Below are positions 41,901 to 56,900 of a stretch of 64,000 nucleotides of DNA, one piece after another; within the stretch, counting starts at the first letter, position 1, and the number at the start of each line of letters is the position of its first letter. A model generated the notes under the pieces. That model did no database searches and was not told the origin of the DNA. It saw only the letters and a program-made list of their open reading frames with translations. The position numbers and the translations under genes are program-made. The stretch is taken from positions 327,448-391,447 of the forward strand of contig JAQMWT010000044.1 of NCBI GenBank assembly GCA_029834535.1, written 5' to 3'. This DNA is from Chrysophaeum taylorii (taxonomy: Eukaryota > Sar > Pelagophyceae > Pelagomonadales > Pelagomonadaceae).

Positions 41901-44900
41901 CTCGTTGGCTGTGCCGTGGGCGCACTGATTGGCGAACCAGAGAGACCGACAGTCGGAACTGGCAGCGGCGCCAAGCTTGGCAAGGCTGTCGGTGTCGGGC
42001 ACGAACACTCGTATTCGCCGGTATACCCTCTTCCGTGGAGTTCGATGCCGTTCAAATCGTTTCCGTCGTATGACTTGGCGACGATGAAGCCGTCGACGTA
42101 GCCTATGTTTTGGTTCAGGAGTTCGACGTGCGCGAACGGAGCGAGCACGGATGGTCCGAACTGTCGACCTCCGCCGTCGGTGAGAACAACGTCCGCGGTT
42201 CCGAGGAAAACGACCAACGTTTTCCCGTTGTTCGCGCCCTGCGCGTTCTGATCCCCAAAGTCGAACAGGTTCCAAGTGTCGCCCGCCTGTTGCGTGACCA
42301 CGTACACGTTCTCGGATGGTTCGATCGAGAGCGCGAGCGCCTCGATGTCATCCCAGCTTTTGAACCAACCCGGGAGAAAGGACGTATTCACGCCGCTCTG
42401 AAACCGCACGTTATCGAGCGGGAGTCCGTCGTTGACGTAGCTCGGTCCTCGATCTTGAAAATTCGATGCGATCTCGATGCTGGCGCCATCGTCTTTTCGC
42501 GTCAGGTTGCCACCGATGACGATGGGTCCGTAGATGGACTTCGCCGAGATGTCTGCGTCGTCCCGAGTGATGAGCGCGTACTGCCGAAATTTGGTTATCA
42601 GCTTGGTGTACACATCGTCCTCCTCGCAAGAATAAGTCGTAGCATTCGGCGGGCACACACCATCGCTCGCCGAGGGAGTGAGCGTCGTCGGAGCTGGCAC
42701 GAGCACCGAGCTTGGCAGGGCTGTCGGTGTTTCGAGCGGTCCATGTGATGGTGTCCTTGTAGGGCCGGCGGCAAATGGAGTGCTCGTTGGCTGTGCCGTG
42801 GGCGCACTGACTGGCGAACCAGAGAGACTGACTGTCGGAACTGGCAGCGGCGCCAAGCTTGGCAAGGCTGTCGGTGTCGGGCACGAACACTCGTATTCGC
42901 CGGTATACCCTCTTCCGTGGAGTTCGATGCCGTTCAAATCGTTTCCGTCGTATGACTTGGCGACGATGAAGCCGTCGACGTAGCCTATGTTTTGGTTCAG
43001 GAGTTCGACGTGCGCGAACGGAGCGAGCACGGATGGTCCGAACTGTCGACCTCCGCCGTCGGTGAGGAGAACGTCCGCGGTTCCGAGGAAAACGACCAAC
43101 GTTTTCCCGTTGTTCGCGCCCTGCGCGTTCTGATCCCCAAAGTCGAACAGGTTCCAAGTGTCGCCCGCCTGTTGCGTGACCACGTACACGTTCTCGGATG
43201 GTTCGATCGAGAGCGCGAGCGCCTCGATGTCATCCCAGCTTTTGAACCAACCCGGGAGAAAGGACGTATTCACGCCGCTCTGGAACCGCACGTTATCGAG
43301 CGGGAGTCCGTCGTTGACGTAGCTCGGTCCTCGATCTTGAAAATTCGATGCGATCTCGATGCTGGCGCCATCGTCTTTTCGCGTCAGGTTGCCACCGATG
43401 ACGATGGGTCCGTAGATGGACTTCGCCGAGATGTCTGCGTCGTCCCGAGTGATGAGCGCGTACTGCCGAAATTTGGTTATCAGCTTGGTGTACACATCGT
43501 CCTCCTCGCAAGAATAAGTCGTAGCATTCGGCGGGCACACACCATCGCTCGCCGAGGGAGTGAGCGTCGTCGGAGCTGGCACGAGCACCGAGCTTGGCAG
43601 GGCTGTCGGTGTTTCGAGCGGTCCATGTGATGGTGTCCTTGTAGGGCCGGCGGCAAATGGAGTGCTCGTTGACTGCGCCGTGGGCGCACTGATTGGCGAA
43701 CCAGAGAGACTGACTGTCGGAACTGGCAGCGGCGCCAAGCTTGGCAAAGCTGTCGGTGTCGGGCACGAACATTCGTATTCGCCAGTATACCCTCTTCCGT
43801 GGAGTTCGATGCCGTTCAAATCGTTTCCGTCGTATGACTTGGCGACGATGAAGCCGTCGACGTAGCCTATGTTTTGGTTCAGGAGTTCGACGTGCGCGAA
43901 CGGAGCGAGCACGGATGGTCCGAACTGTCGACCTCCGCCGTCGGTGAGAACAACGTCCGCGGTTCCGAGGAAAACGACCAACGTTTTCCCGTTGTTCGCG
44001 CCCTGCGCGTTCTGATCCCCAAAGTCGAACAGGTTCCAAGTGTCGCCCGCCTGTTGCGTGACCACGTACACGTTCTCGGATGGTTCGATCGAGAGCGCGA
44101 GCGCCTCGATGTCATCCCAGCTTTTGAACCAACCCGGGAGAAAGGACGTATTCACGCCGCTCTGGAACCGCACGTTATCGAGCGGGAGTCCGTCGTTGAC
44201 GTAGCTCGGTCCTCGATCTTGAAAATTCGATGCGATCTCGATGCTGGCGCCATCGTCTTTTCGCGTCAGGTTGCCACCGATGACGATGGGTCCGTAGATG
44301 GACTTCGCCGAGATGTCTGCGTCGTCCCGAGTGATGAGCGCGTACTGCCGAAATTTGGTTATCAGCTTGGTGTACACATCGTCCTCCTCGCAAGAATAAG
44401 TCGTAGCATTCGGCGGGCACACACCATCGCTCGCCGAGGGAGTGAGCGTCGTCGGAGCTGGCACGAGCACCGAGCTTGGCAGGGCTGTCGGTGTTTCGAG
44501 CGGTCCATGTGATGGTGTCCTTGTAGGGCCGGCGGCAAATGGAGTGCTCGTTGACTGCGCCGTGGGCGCACTGATTGGCGAACCAGAGAGACTGACTGTC
44601 GGAACTGGCAGCGGCGCCAAGCTTGGCAAAGCTGTCGGTGTCGGGCACGAACATTCGTATTCGCCAGTATACCCTCTTCCGTGGAGTTCGATGCCGTTCA
44701 AATCGTTTCCGTCGTATGACTTGGCGACGATGAAGCCGTCGACGTAGCCTATGTTTTGGTTCAGGAGTTCGACGTGCGCGAACGGAGCGAGCACGGATGG
44801 TCCGAACTGTCGACCTCCGCCGTCGGTGAGAACAACGTCCGCGGTTCCGAGGAAAACGACCAACGTTTTCCCGTTGTTCGCGCCCTGCGCGTTCTGATCC

Positions 44901-47900
44901 CCAAAGTCGAACAGGTTCCAAGTGTCGCCCGCCTGTTGCGTGACCACGTACACGTTCTCGGATGGTTCGATCGAGAGCGCGAGCGCCTCGATGTCATCCC
45001 AGCTTTTGAACCAACCCGGGAGAAAGGACGTATTCACGCCGCTCTGGAACCGCACGTTATCGAGCGGGAGTCCGTCGTTGACGTAGCTCGGTCCTCGATC
45101 TTGAAAATTCGATGCGATCTCGATGCTGGCGCCATCGTCTTTTCGCGTCAGGTTGCCACCGATGACGATGGGTCCGTAGATGGACTTCGCCGAGATGTCT
45201 GCGTCGTCCCGAGTGATGAGCGCGTACTGCCGAAATTTGGTTATCAGCTTGGTGTACACATCGTCCTCCTCGCAAGAATAAGTCGTAGCATTCGGCGGGC
45301 ACACACCATCGCTCGCCGAGGGAGTGAGCGTCGTCGGAGCTGGCACGAGCACCGAGCTTGGCAGGGCTGTCGGTGTTTCGAGCGGTCCATGTGATGGTGT
45401 CCTTGTAGGGCCGGCGGCAAATGGAGTGCTCGTTGGCTGTGCCGTGGGCGCACTGATTGGCGAACCAGAGAGACTGACTGTCGGAACTGGCAGCGGCGCC
45501 AAGCTTGGCAAAGCTGTCGGTGTCGGGCACGAACATTCGTATTCGCCAGTATACCCTCTTCCGTGGAGTTCGATGCCGTTCAAATCGTTTCCGTCGTATG
45601 ACTTGGCGACGATGAAGCCGTCGACGTAGCCTATGTTTTGGTTCAGGAGTTCGACGTGCGCGAACGGAGCGAGCACGGATGGTCCGAACTGTCGACCTCC
45701 GCCGTCGGTGAGAACAACGTCCGCGGTTCCGAGGAAAACGACCAACGTTTTCCCGTTGTTCGCGCCCTGCGCGTTCTGATCCCCAAAGTCGAACAGGTTC
45801 CAAGTGTCGCCCGCCTGTTGCGTGACCACGTACACGTTCTCGGATGGTTCGATCGAGAGCGCGAGCGCCTCGATGTCATCCCAGCTTTTGAACCAACCCG
45901 GGAGAAAGGACGTATTCACGCCGCTCTGGAACCGCACGTTATCGAGCGGGAGTCCGTCGTTGACGTAGCTCGGTCCTCGATCTTGAAAATTCGATGCGAT
46001 CTCGATGCTGGCGCCATCGTCTTTTCGCGTCAGGTTGCCACCGATGACGATGGGTCCGTAGATGGACTTCGCCGAGATGTCTGCGTCGTCCCGAGTGATG
46101 AGCGCGTACTGCCGAAATTTGGTTATCAGCTTGGTGTACACATCGTCCTCCTCGCAAGAATAAGTCGTAGCATTCGGCGGGCACACACCATCGCTCGCCG
46201 AGGGAGTGAGCGTCGTCGGAGCTGGCACGAGCACCGAGCTTGGCAGGGCTGTCGGTGTTTCGAGCGGTCCATGTGATGGTGTCCTTGTAGGGCCGGCGGC
46301 AAATGGAGTGCTCGTTGGCTGTGCCGTGGGCGCACTGATTGGCGAACCAGAGAGACTGACTGTCGGAACTGGCAGCGGCGCCAAGCTTGGCAAAGCTGTC
46401 GGTGTCGGGCACGAACATTCGTATTCGCCAGTATACCCTCTTCCGTGGAGTTCGATGCCGTTCAAATCGTTTCCGTCGTATGACTTGGCGACGATGAAGC
46501 CGTCGACGTAGCCTATGTTTTGGTTCAGGAGTTCGACGTGCGCGAACGGAGCGAGCACGGATGGTCCGAACTGTCGACCTCCGCCGTCGGTGAGAACAAC
46601 GTCCGCGGTTCCGAGGAAAACGACCAACGTTTTCCCGTTGTTCGCGCCCTGCGCGTTCTGATCCCCAAAGTCGAACAGGTTCCAAGTGTCGCCCGCCTGT
46701 TGCGTGACCACGTACACGTTCTCGGATGGTTCGATCGAGAGCGCGAGCGCCTCGATGTCATCCCAGCTTTTGAACCAACCCGGGAGAAAGGACGTATTCA
46801 CGCCGCTCTGGAACCGCACGTTATCGAGCGGGAGTCCGTCGTTGACGTAGCTCGGTCCTCGATCTTGAAAATTCGATGCGATCTCGATGCTGGCGCCATC
46901 GTCTTTTCGCGTCAGGTTGCCACCGATGACGATGGGTCCGTAGATGGACTTCGCCGAGATGTCTGCGTCGTCCCGAGTGATGAGCGCGTACTGCCGAAAT
47001 TTGGTTATCAGCTTGGTGTACACATCGTCCTCCTCGCAAGAATAAGTCGTAGCATTCGGCGGGCACACACCATCGCTCGCCGAGGGAGTGAGCGTCGTCG
47101 GAGCTGGCACGAGCACCGAGCTTGGCAGGGCTGTCGGTGTTTCGAGCGGTCCATGTGATGGTGTCCTTGTAGGGCCGGCGGCAAATGGAGTGCTCGTTGA
47201 CTGCGCCGTGGGCGCACTGATTGGCGAACCAGAGAGACTGACTGTCGGAACTGGCAGCGGCGCCAAGCTTGGCAAAGCTGTCGGTGTCGGGCACGAACAT
47301 TCGTATTCGCCAGTATACCCTCTTCCGTGGAGTTCGATGCCGTTCAAATCGTTTCCGTCGTATGACTTGGCGACGATGAAGCCGTCGACGTAGCCTATGT
47401 TTTGGTTCAGGAGTTCGACGTGCGCGAACGGAGCGAGCACGGATGGTCCGAACTGTCGACCTCCGCCGTCGGTGAGAACAACGTCCGCGGTTCCGAGGAA
47501 AACGACCAACGTTTTCCCGTTGTTCGCGCCCTGCGCGTTCTGATCCCCAAAGTCGAACAGGTTCCAAGTGTCGCCCGCCTGTTGCGTGACCACGTACACG
47601 TTCTCGGATGGTTCGATCGAGAGCGCGAGCGCCTCGATGTCATCCCAGCTTTTGAACCAACCCGGGAGAAAGGACGTATTCACGCCGCTCTGGAACCGCA
47701 CGTTATCGAGCGGGAGTCCGTCGTTGACGTAGCTCGGTCCTCGATCTTGAAAATTCGATGCGATCTCGATGCTGGCGCCATCGTCTTTTCGCGTCAGGTT
47801 GCCACCGATGACGATGGGTCCGTAGATGGACTTCGCCGAGATGTCTGCGTCGTCCCGAGTGATGAGCGCGTACTGCCGAAATTTGGTTATCAGCTTGGTG

Positions 47901-50900
47901 TACACATCGTCCTCCTCGCAAGAATAAGTCGTAGCATTCGGCGGGCACACACCATCGCTCGCCGAGGGAGTGAGCGTCGTCGGAGCTGGCACGAGCACCG
48001 AGCTTGGCAGGGCTGTCGGTGTTTCGAGCGGTCCATGTGATGGTGTCCTTGTAGGGCCGGCGGCAAATGGAGTGCTCGTTGACTGTGCCGTGGGCGCACT
48101 GATTGGCGAACCAGAGAGACTGACTGTCGGAACTGGCAGCGGCGCCAAGCTTGGCAAAGCTGTCGGTGTCGGGCACGAACATTCGTATTCGCCAGTATAC
48201 CCTCTTCCGTGGAGTTCGATGCCGTTCAAATCGTTTCCGTCGTATGACTTGGCGACGATGAAGCCGTCGACGTAGCCTATGTTTTGGTTCAGGAGTTCGA
48301 CGTGCGCGAACGGAGCGAGCACGGATGGTCCGAACTGTCGACCTCCGCCGTCGGTGAGAACAACGTCCGCGGTTCCGAGGAAAACGACCAACGTTTTCCC
48401 GTTGTTCGCGCCCTGCGCGTTCTGATCCCCAAAGTCGAACAGGTTCCAAGTGTCGCCCGCCTGTTGCGTGACCACGTACACGTTCTCGGATGGTTCGATC
48501 GAGAGCGCGAGCGCCTCGATGTCATCCCAGCTTTTGAACCAACCCGGGAGAAAGGACGTATTCACGCCGCTCTGGAACCGCACGTTATCGAGCGGGAGTC
48601 CGTCGTTGACGTAGCTCGGTCCTCGATCTTGAAAATTCGATGCGATCTCGATGCTGGCGCCATCGTCTTTTCGCGTCAGGTTGCCACCGATGACGATGGG
48701 TCCGTAGATGGACTTCGCCGAGATGTCTGCGTCGTCCCGAGTGATGAGCGCGTACTGCCGAAATTTGGTTATCAGCTTGGTGTACACATCGTCCTCCTCG
48801 CAAGAATAAGTCGTAGCATTCGGCGGGCACACACCATCGCTCGCCGAGGGAGTGAGCGTCGTCGGAGCTGGCACGAGCACCGAGCTTGGCAGGGCTGTCG
48901 GTGTTTCGAGCGGTCCATGTGATGGTGTCCTTGTAGGGCCGGCGGCAAATGGAGTGCTCGTTGACTGCGCCGTGGGCGCACTGATTGGCGAACCAGAGAG
49001 ACTGACTGTCGGAACTGGCAGCGGCGCCAAGCTTGGCAAAGCTGTCGGTGTCGGGCACGAACATTCGTATTCGCCAGTATACCCTCTTCCGTGGAGTTCG
49101 ATGCCGTTCAAATCGTTTCCGTCGTATGACTTGGCGACGATGAAGCCGTCGACGTAGCCTATGTTTTGGTTCAGGAGTTCGACGTGCGCGAACGGAGCGA
49201 GCACGGATGGTCCGAACTGTCGACCTCCGCCGTCGGTGAGAACAACGTCCGCGGTTCCGAGGAAAACGACCAACGTTTTCCCGTTGTTCGCGCCCTGCGC
49301 GTTCTGATCCCCAAAGTCGAACAGGTTCCAAGTGTCGCCCGCCTGTTGCGTGACCACGTACACGTTCTCGGATGGTTCGATCGAGAGCGCGAGCGCCTCG
49401 ATGTCATCCCAGCTTTTGAACCAACCCGGGAGAAAGGACGTATTCACGCCGCTCTGGAACCGCACGTTATCGAGCGGGAGTCCGTCGTTGACGTAGCTCG
49501 GTCCTCGATCTTGAAAATTCGATGCGATCTCGATGCTGGCGCCATCGTCTTTTCGCGTCAGGTTGCCACCGATGACGATGGGTCCGTAGATGGACTTCGC
49601 CGAGATGTCTGCGTCGTCCCGAGTGATGAGCGCGTACTGCCGAAATTTGGTTATCAGCTTGGTGTACACATCGTCCTCCTCGCAAGAATAAGTCGTAGCA
49701 TTCGGCGGGCACACACCATCGCTCGCCGAGGGAGTGAGCGTCGTCGGAGCTGGCACGAGCACCGAGCTTGGCAGGGCTGTCGGTGTTTCGAGCGGTCCAT
49801 GTGATGGTGTCCTTGTAGGGCCGGCGGCAAATGGAGTGCTCGTTGGCTGTGCCGTGGGCGCACTGATTGGCGAACCAGAGAGACTGACTGTCGGAACTGG
49901 CAGCGGCGCCAAGCTTGGCAAAGCTGTCGGTGTCGGGCACGAACATTCGTATTCGCCAGTATACCCTCTTCCGTGGAGTTCGATGCCGTTCAAATCGTTT
50001 CCGTCGTATGACTTGGCGACGATGAAGCCGTCGACGTAGCCTATGTTTTGGTTCAGGAGTTCGACGTGCGCGAACGGAGCGAGCACGGATGGTCCGAACT
50101 GTCGACCTCCGCCGTCGGTGAGAACAACGTCCGCGGTTCCGAGGAAAACGACCAACGTTTTCCCGTTGTTCGCGCCCTGCGCGTTCTGATCCCCAAAGTC
50201 GAACAGGTTCCAAGTGTCGCCCGCCTGTTGCGTGACCACGTACACGTTCTCGGATGGTTCGATCGAGAGCGCGAGCGCCTCGATGTCATCCCAGCTTTTG
50301 AACCAACCCGGGAGAAAGGACGTATTCACGCCGCTCTGGAACCGCACGTTATCGAGCGGGAGTCCGTCGTTGACGTAGCTCGGTCCTCGATCTTGAAAAT
50401 TCGATGCGATCTCGATGCTGGCGCCATCGTCTTTTCGCGTCAGGTTGCCACCGATGACGATGGGTCCGTAGATGGACTTCGCCGAGATGTCTGCGTCGTC
50501 CCGAGTGATGAGCGCGTACTGCCGAAATTTGGTTATCAGCTTGGTGTACACATCGTCCTCCTCGCAAGAATAAGTCGTAGCATTCGGCGGGCACACACCA
50601 TCGCTCGCCGAGGGAGTGAGCGTCGTCGGAGCTGGCACGAGCACCGAGCTTGGCAGGGCTGTCGGTGTTTCGAGCGGTCCATGTGATGGTGTCCTTGTAG
50701 GGCCGGCGGCAAATGGAGTGCTCGTTGACTGCGCCGTGGGCGCACTGATTGGCGAACCAGAGAGACTGACTGTCGGAACTGGCAGCGGCGCCAAGCTTGG
50801 CAAAGCTGTCGGTGTCGGGCACGAACATTCGTATTCGCCAGTATACCCTCTTCCGTGGAGTTCGATGCCGTTCAAATCGTTTCCGTCGTATGACTTGGCG

Positions 50901-53900
50901 ACGATGAAGCCGTCGACGTAGCCTATGTTTTGGTTCAGGAGTTCGACGTGCGCGAACGGAGCGAGCACGGATGGTCCGAACTGTCGACCTCCGCCGTCGG
51001 TGAGAACAACGTCCGCGGTTCCGAGGAAAACGACCAACGTTTTCCCGTTGTTCGCGCCCTGCGCGTTCTGATCCCCAAAGTCGAACAGGTTCCAAGTGTC
51101 GCCCGCCTGTTGCGTGACCACGTACACGTTCTCGGATGGTTCGATCGAGAGCGCGAGCGCCTCGATGTCATCCCAGCTTTTGAACCAACCCGGGAGAAAG
51201 GACGTATTCACGCCGCTCTGGAACCGCACGTTATCGAGCGGGAGTCCGTCGTTGACGTAGCTCGGTCCTCGATCTTGAAAATTCGATGCGATCTCGATGC
51301 TGGCGCCATCGTCTTTTCGCGTCAGGTTGCCACCGATGACGATGGGTCCGTAGATGGACTTCGCCGAGATGTCTGCGTCGTCCCGAGTGATGAGCGCGTA
51401 CTGCCGAAATTTGGTTATCAGCTTGGTGTACACATCGTCCTCCTCGCAAGAATAAGTCGTAGCATTCGGCGGGCACACACCATCGCTCGCCGAGGGAGTG
51501 AGCGTCGTCGGAGCTGGCACGAGCACCGAGCTTGGCAGGGCTGTCGGTGTTTCGAGCGGTCCATGTGATGGTGTCCTTGTAGGGCCGGCGGCAAATGGAG
51601 TGCTCGTTGGCTGTGCCGTGGGCGCACTGATTGGCGAACCAGAGAGACTGACTGTCGGAACTGGCAGCGGCGCCAAGCTTGGCAAAGCTGTCGGTGTCGG
51701 GCACGAACATTCGTATTCGCCAGTATACCCTCTTCCGTGGAGTTCGATGCCGTTCAAATCGTTTCCGTCGTATGACTTGGCGACGATGAAGCCGTCGACG
51801 TAGCCTATGTTTTGGTTCAGGAGTTCGACGTGCGCGAACGGAGCGAGCACGGATGGTCCGAACTGTCGACCTCCGCCGTCGGTGAGAACAACGTCCGCGG
51901 TTCCGAGGAAAACGACCAACGTTTTCCCGTTGTTCGCGCCCTGCGCGTTCTGATCCCCAAAGTCGAACAGGTTCCAAGTGTCGCCCGCCTGTTGCGTGAC
52001 CACGTACACGTTCTCGGATGGTTCGATCGAGAGCGCGAGCGCCTCGATGTCATCCCAGCTTTTGAACCAACCCGGGAGAAAGGACGTATTCACGCCGCTC
52101 TGGAACCGCACGTTATCGAGCGGGAGTCCGTCGTTGACGTAGCTCGGTCCTCGATCTTGAAAATTCGATGCGATCTCGATGCTGGCGCCATCGTCTTTTC
52201 GCGTCAGGTTGCCACCGATAACGATGGGTCCGTAGATGGACTTCGCCGAGATGTCTGCGTCGTCCCGAGTGATGAGCGCGTACTGCCGAAATTTGGTTAT
52301 CAGCTTTGTGTACACATCGTCCTCCTCGCAAGAATAAGTCGTCGCATTCGGCGGGCACACACCATCGCTCGCCGAGGGAGTGAGCGTCGTCGGAGCTGGC
52401 ACGAGCACCGAGCTTGGCAGGGCTGTCGGTGTTCCGAGCGGTCCATGTGATGGTGTCCTTGTAGGGCCGGCGGCAAATGGAGTGCTCGTTGGCTGTGCCG
52501 TGGGCGCGCTGATTGGCGAACCAGAGAGACTGACTGTCGGAACTGGCAGCGGCGCCAAGCTTGGCAAGGCTGTCGGTGTCGGGCACGAACATTCGTATTC
52601 GCCAGTATACCCTCTTCCGTGGAGTTCGATGCCGTTCAAATCGTTTCCGTCGTATGACTTGGCGACGATGAAGCCGTCGACGTAGCCTATGTTTTGGTTC
52701 AGGAGTTCGACGTGCGCGAACGGAGCGAGCACGGATGGTCCGAACTGTCGACCTCCGCCGTCGGTGAGAACAACGTCCGCGGTTCCGAGGAAAACGACCA
52801 ACGTTTTCCCGTTGTTCGCGCCCTGCGCGTTCTGATCCCCAAAGTCGAACAGGTTCCAAGTGTCGCCCGCCTGTTGCGTGACCACGTACACGTTCTCGGA
52901 TGGTTCGATCGAGAGCGCGAGCGCCTCGATGTCATCCCAGCTTTTGAACCAACCCGGGAGAAAGGACGTATTCACGCCGCTCTGGAACCGCACGTTATCG
53001 AGCGGGAGTCCGTCGTTGACGTAGCTCGGTCCTCGATCTTGAAAATTCGATGCGATCTCGATGCTGTCGCCATCGTCTTTTCGCGTCAGGTTGCCACCGA
53101 TGACGATGGGTCCGTAGATGGACTTCGCCGAGATGTCTGCGTCGTCCCGAGTGATGAGCGCGTACTGCCGAAATTTGGTTATCAGCTTGGTGTACACATC
53201 GTCCTCCTCGCAAGAATAAGTCGTAGCGTTCGGCGGGCACACACCATCGCTCGCCGAGGGAGTGAGCGTCGTCGGAGCTGGCACGAGCACCGAGCTTGGC
53301 AGGGCTGTCGGTGTTTCGAGCGGTCCATGTGATGGTGTCCTTGTAGGGCCGGCGGCAAATGGAGTGCTCGTTGGCTGCGCCGTGGGCGCACTGATTGGCG
53401 AACCAGAGAGACTGACAGTCGGAACTGGCAGCGGCGCCAAGCTTGGCAAGGCTGTCGGTGTCGGGCACGAACATTCGTATTCGCCGGTATACCCTCTCCC
53501 GTGGAGTTCGATGCCGTTCAAATCGTTTCCGTCGTATGACTTGGCGACGATGAAGCCGTCGACGTAGCCTATGTTTTGGTTCAGGAGTTCGACGTGCGCG
53601 AACGGAGCGAGCACGGATGGTCCGAACTGTCGACCTCCGCCGTCGGTGAGAACAACGTCCGCGGTTCCGAGGAAAACGACCAACGTTTTCCCGTTGTTCG
53701 CGCCCTGCGCGTTCTGATCCCCAAAGTCGAACAGGTTCCAAGTGTCGCCCGCCTGTTGCGTGACCACGTACACGTTCTCGGATGGTTCGATCGAGAGCGC
53801 GAGCGCCTCGATGTCATCCCAGCTTTTGAACCAACCCGGGAGAAAGGACGTATTCACGCCGCTCTGGAACCGCACGTTATCGAGCGGGAGTCCGTCGTTG

Positions 53901-56900
53901 ACGTAGCTCGGTCCTCGATCTTGAAAATTCGATGCGATCTCGATGCTGGCGCCATCGTCTTTTCGCGTCAGGTTGCCACCGATGACGATGGGTCCGTAGA
54001 TGGACTTCGCCGAGATGTCTGCGTCGTCCCGAGTGATGAGCGCGTACTGCCGAAATTTGGTTATCAGCTTGGTGTACACATCGTCCTCCTCGCAAGAATA
54101 AGTCGTAGCATTCGGCGGGCACACACCATCGCTCGCCGAGGGAGTGAGCGTCGTCGGAGCTGGCACGAGCACCGAGCTTGGCAGGGCTGTCGGTGTTTCG
54201 AGCGGTCCATGTGATGGTGTCCTTGTAGGGCCGGCGGCAAATGGAGTGCTCGTTGACTGCGCCGTGGGCGCACTGATTGGCGAACCAGAGAGACTGACTG
54301 TCGGAACTGGCAGCGGCGCCAAGCTTGGCAAAGCTGTCGGTGTCGGGCACGAACATTCGTATTCGCCAGTATACCCTCTTCCGTGGAGTTCGATGCCGTT
54401 CAAATCGTTTCCGTCGTATGACTTGGCGACGATGAAGCCGTCGACGTAGCCTATGTTTTGGTTCAGGAGTTCGACGTGCGCGAACGGAGCGAGCACGGAT
54501 GGTCCGAACTGTCGACCTCCGCCGTCGGTGAGAACAACGTCCGCGGTTCCGAGGAAAACGACCAACGTTTTCCCGTTGTTCGCGCCCTGCGCGTTCTGAT
54601 CCCCAAAGTCGAACAGGTTCCAAGTGTCGCCCGCCTGTTGCGTGACCACGTACACGTTCTCGGATGGTTCGATCGAGAGCGCGAGCGCCTCTATATCTTC
54701 CCAGCTTTTGAACCAACCCGGGAGAAAGGACGTATTCACGCCGCTCTGGAACCGCACGTTATCGAGCGGGAGTCCGTCGTTGACGTAGCTCGGTCCTCGA
54801 TCTTGAAAATTCGATGCGATCTCGATACTGTCGCCATCGTCTTTTCGCGTCAGGTTGCCACCGATAACGATGGGTCCATAGATAGACTTCGCCGAGATGT
54901 CTGCGTCGTCCCGAGTGATGAGCGCGTACTGCCGAAATTTGGTTATCAGCTTGGTGTACACATCGTCCTCCTCGCAAGAATAAGTCGTCGCATTCGGCGG
55001 GCACACTCCATCGAGAGTGGTCGGAGCCGACAAGCTTGGCGCGGCTGTCGGTGTTGCGAGCGGTCCTCGGTATGGTGCACTTGTAGGGCCGGCCAAGGGG
55101 GTGCTCGTTGGCTGTGGCGTCGGCGCGCTGACAGGCAAAGCAGAGGGACTGACAGTCGGTTCGGGCACTGGCGCCGAGCTTGGCACGGCTGTCGGTGTCG
55201 CGAGCGGTCCTTGAGATGGTGTACTTGTAGGGCCGGCCAAAGGACTGCTCGTTGGCTGTGGCGTCGGCGCGCTGACAGGCAAAACAGAGGGACGGACAGT
55301 CGGTTCTGGCACTGGCGCCGAGCTTGGCACGGCTGTCGGTGCCGCAAGCGGTCCTTGCGATGGTGCACTTGTAGGGCCGGCCAAAGGACTGCTCGTTGGC
55401 TGGGGCGTCGGCGCGCTTACAGGCAAACCAGAGGGACTGACAGTCGGTTCTGGCACTGGCGCCGAGCTTGGCACGGCTGTAGGGCCGGCCAAAGGACTGC
55501 TCGTTGGCTGTGGCGTCGGCGCGCTTACAGGCAAACCAGAAGGACTGACAGTCGGTTCGGGCACTGGCGCCGAGCTTGGCACGGCTGTAGGGCCGGCCAA
55601 AGGACTGCTCGTTGGCTGTGGCGTCGGCGCGCTGATTGGCAAACCAGAGGGACTGACAGTCGGTTCTGGCACTGGCGCCGAGCTTGGCACGGCTGTCGGT
55701 GCCGCAAGCGGTCCTTGCGATGGTGCACTTGTAGGGCCGGCCAAAGGACTGCTCGTTGGCTGCGGCGTCGGCGCGCTTACAGGCAAACCAGAAGGACTGA
55801 CAGTCGGATCTGGCACTGGCGCCGAGCTTGGCACGGCTGTAGGGCCGGCCAAAGAAACGCTCGTTGGCTGTGGCGTCGGCGCGCTTACAGGCAAACCAGA
55901 GGGACTGACAGTCGGTTCGGGCACTGGCGCCAAGCTTGGCACGGCTGTAGGGCCGGCCAAAGGAACGCTCGTTGGCTGCGGCGTCGGCGCGCTTACAGGC
56001 AAACCAGAGGGACTGACAGTCGGTTCGGGCACTGGCGCCGAGCTTGGCACGGCTGTAGGGCTGGCCAAAGGACTGCTCGTTGGCTGTGGCGTCGGCGCGC
56101 TGACAGGCAAACCAGAAGGACTGACAGTCCGTGCGGGCACTGGCGCCGAGCTTGGCACGGCTGTAGGGCCGGCCAAAGGAACGCTCGTTGGCTGCGGCGT
56201 CGGCGCGCTTACAGGCAAACCAGAGGGACTGACAGTCGGTTCGGGCACTGGCGCCGAGCTTGGCACGGCTGTAGGGCCGGCCAAAGGACTGCTCGTTGGA
56301 TGTGGCGTCGGCGCGCTGATTGGCAAACCAGAGGGACTGACAGTCGGTTCTGGCACTGGCGCCGAGCTTGGCACGGCTGTCGGTGCCGCAAGCGGTCCTT
56401 GCGATGGTGCACTTGTAGGGCCGGCCAAAGGAGTGCTCGTTGGCTGTGGCGTAGGCGCGCTTACAGGCAAAACCGAGGGACTGACAGTCGGTTCGGGCAC
56501 TGGCGCCGAGCTTGGCACGGCTGTCGGTGCCGCAAGCGGTCCTTGCGATGGTGCACTTGTAGGGCCGGCCAAAGGGGTGCTTGTTGGCTGTGCAGTCGGC
56601 GCGCTGACAGGACCACTAGTAGGCATCGGTGATGGCACCGAGGTCGGCGCCGGACTTGGCCTGCATTTAGCGAGCCTGGCACTGAAGCGATCCGACTCGA
56701 TCAGCTTGTAGAGCTCGTCGATTTCTGGTGTCGAGAGCGCCGTGTCAAAGATCATGACGTCGTCGATCGCACCAACCCATCCCAGCGCGTCGCTGCTTGG
56801 CACGTCCTCGACGTGCCCGATGATGAAGTCAAGGTCGGAGCCCGTCGCGACATCTTCCGGGGGGGTGTACGTCACCAGCAAGTCGCCGTCGGCATGGATA

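Noticed and set aside
41998-55016. CRISPR-like or satellite array
   Set aside because: Units are 882 bases, contiguous and coding, without spacers; the DNA is eukaryotic.
42110-56632. Long plus-strand open frames (212, 248 and up to 724 codons) repeated through the array
   Set aside because: They recur with the 882-base or 108-base period because these are multiples of three and the repeats are nearly identical. Their composition (Arg/Trp or Arg/His rich) has no domain, while the minus frame encodes recognisable folded domains.
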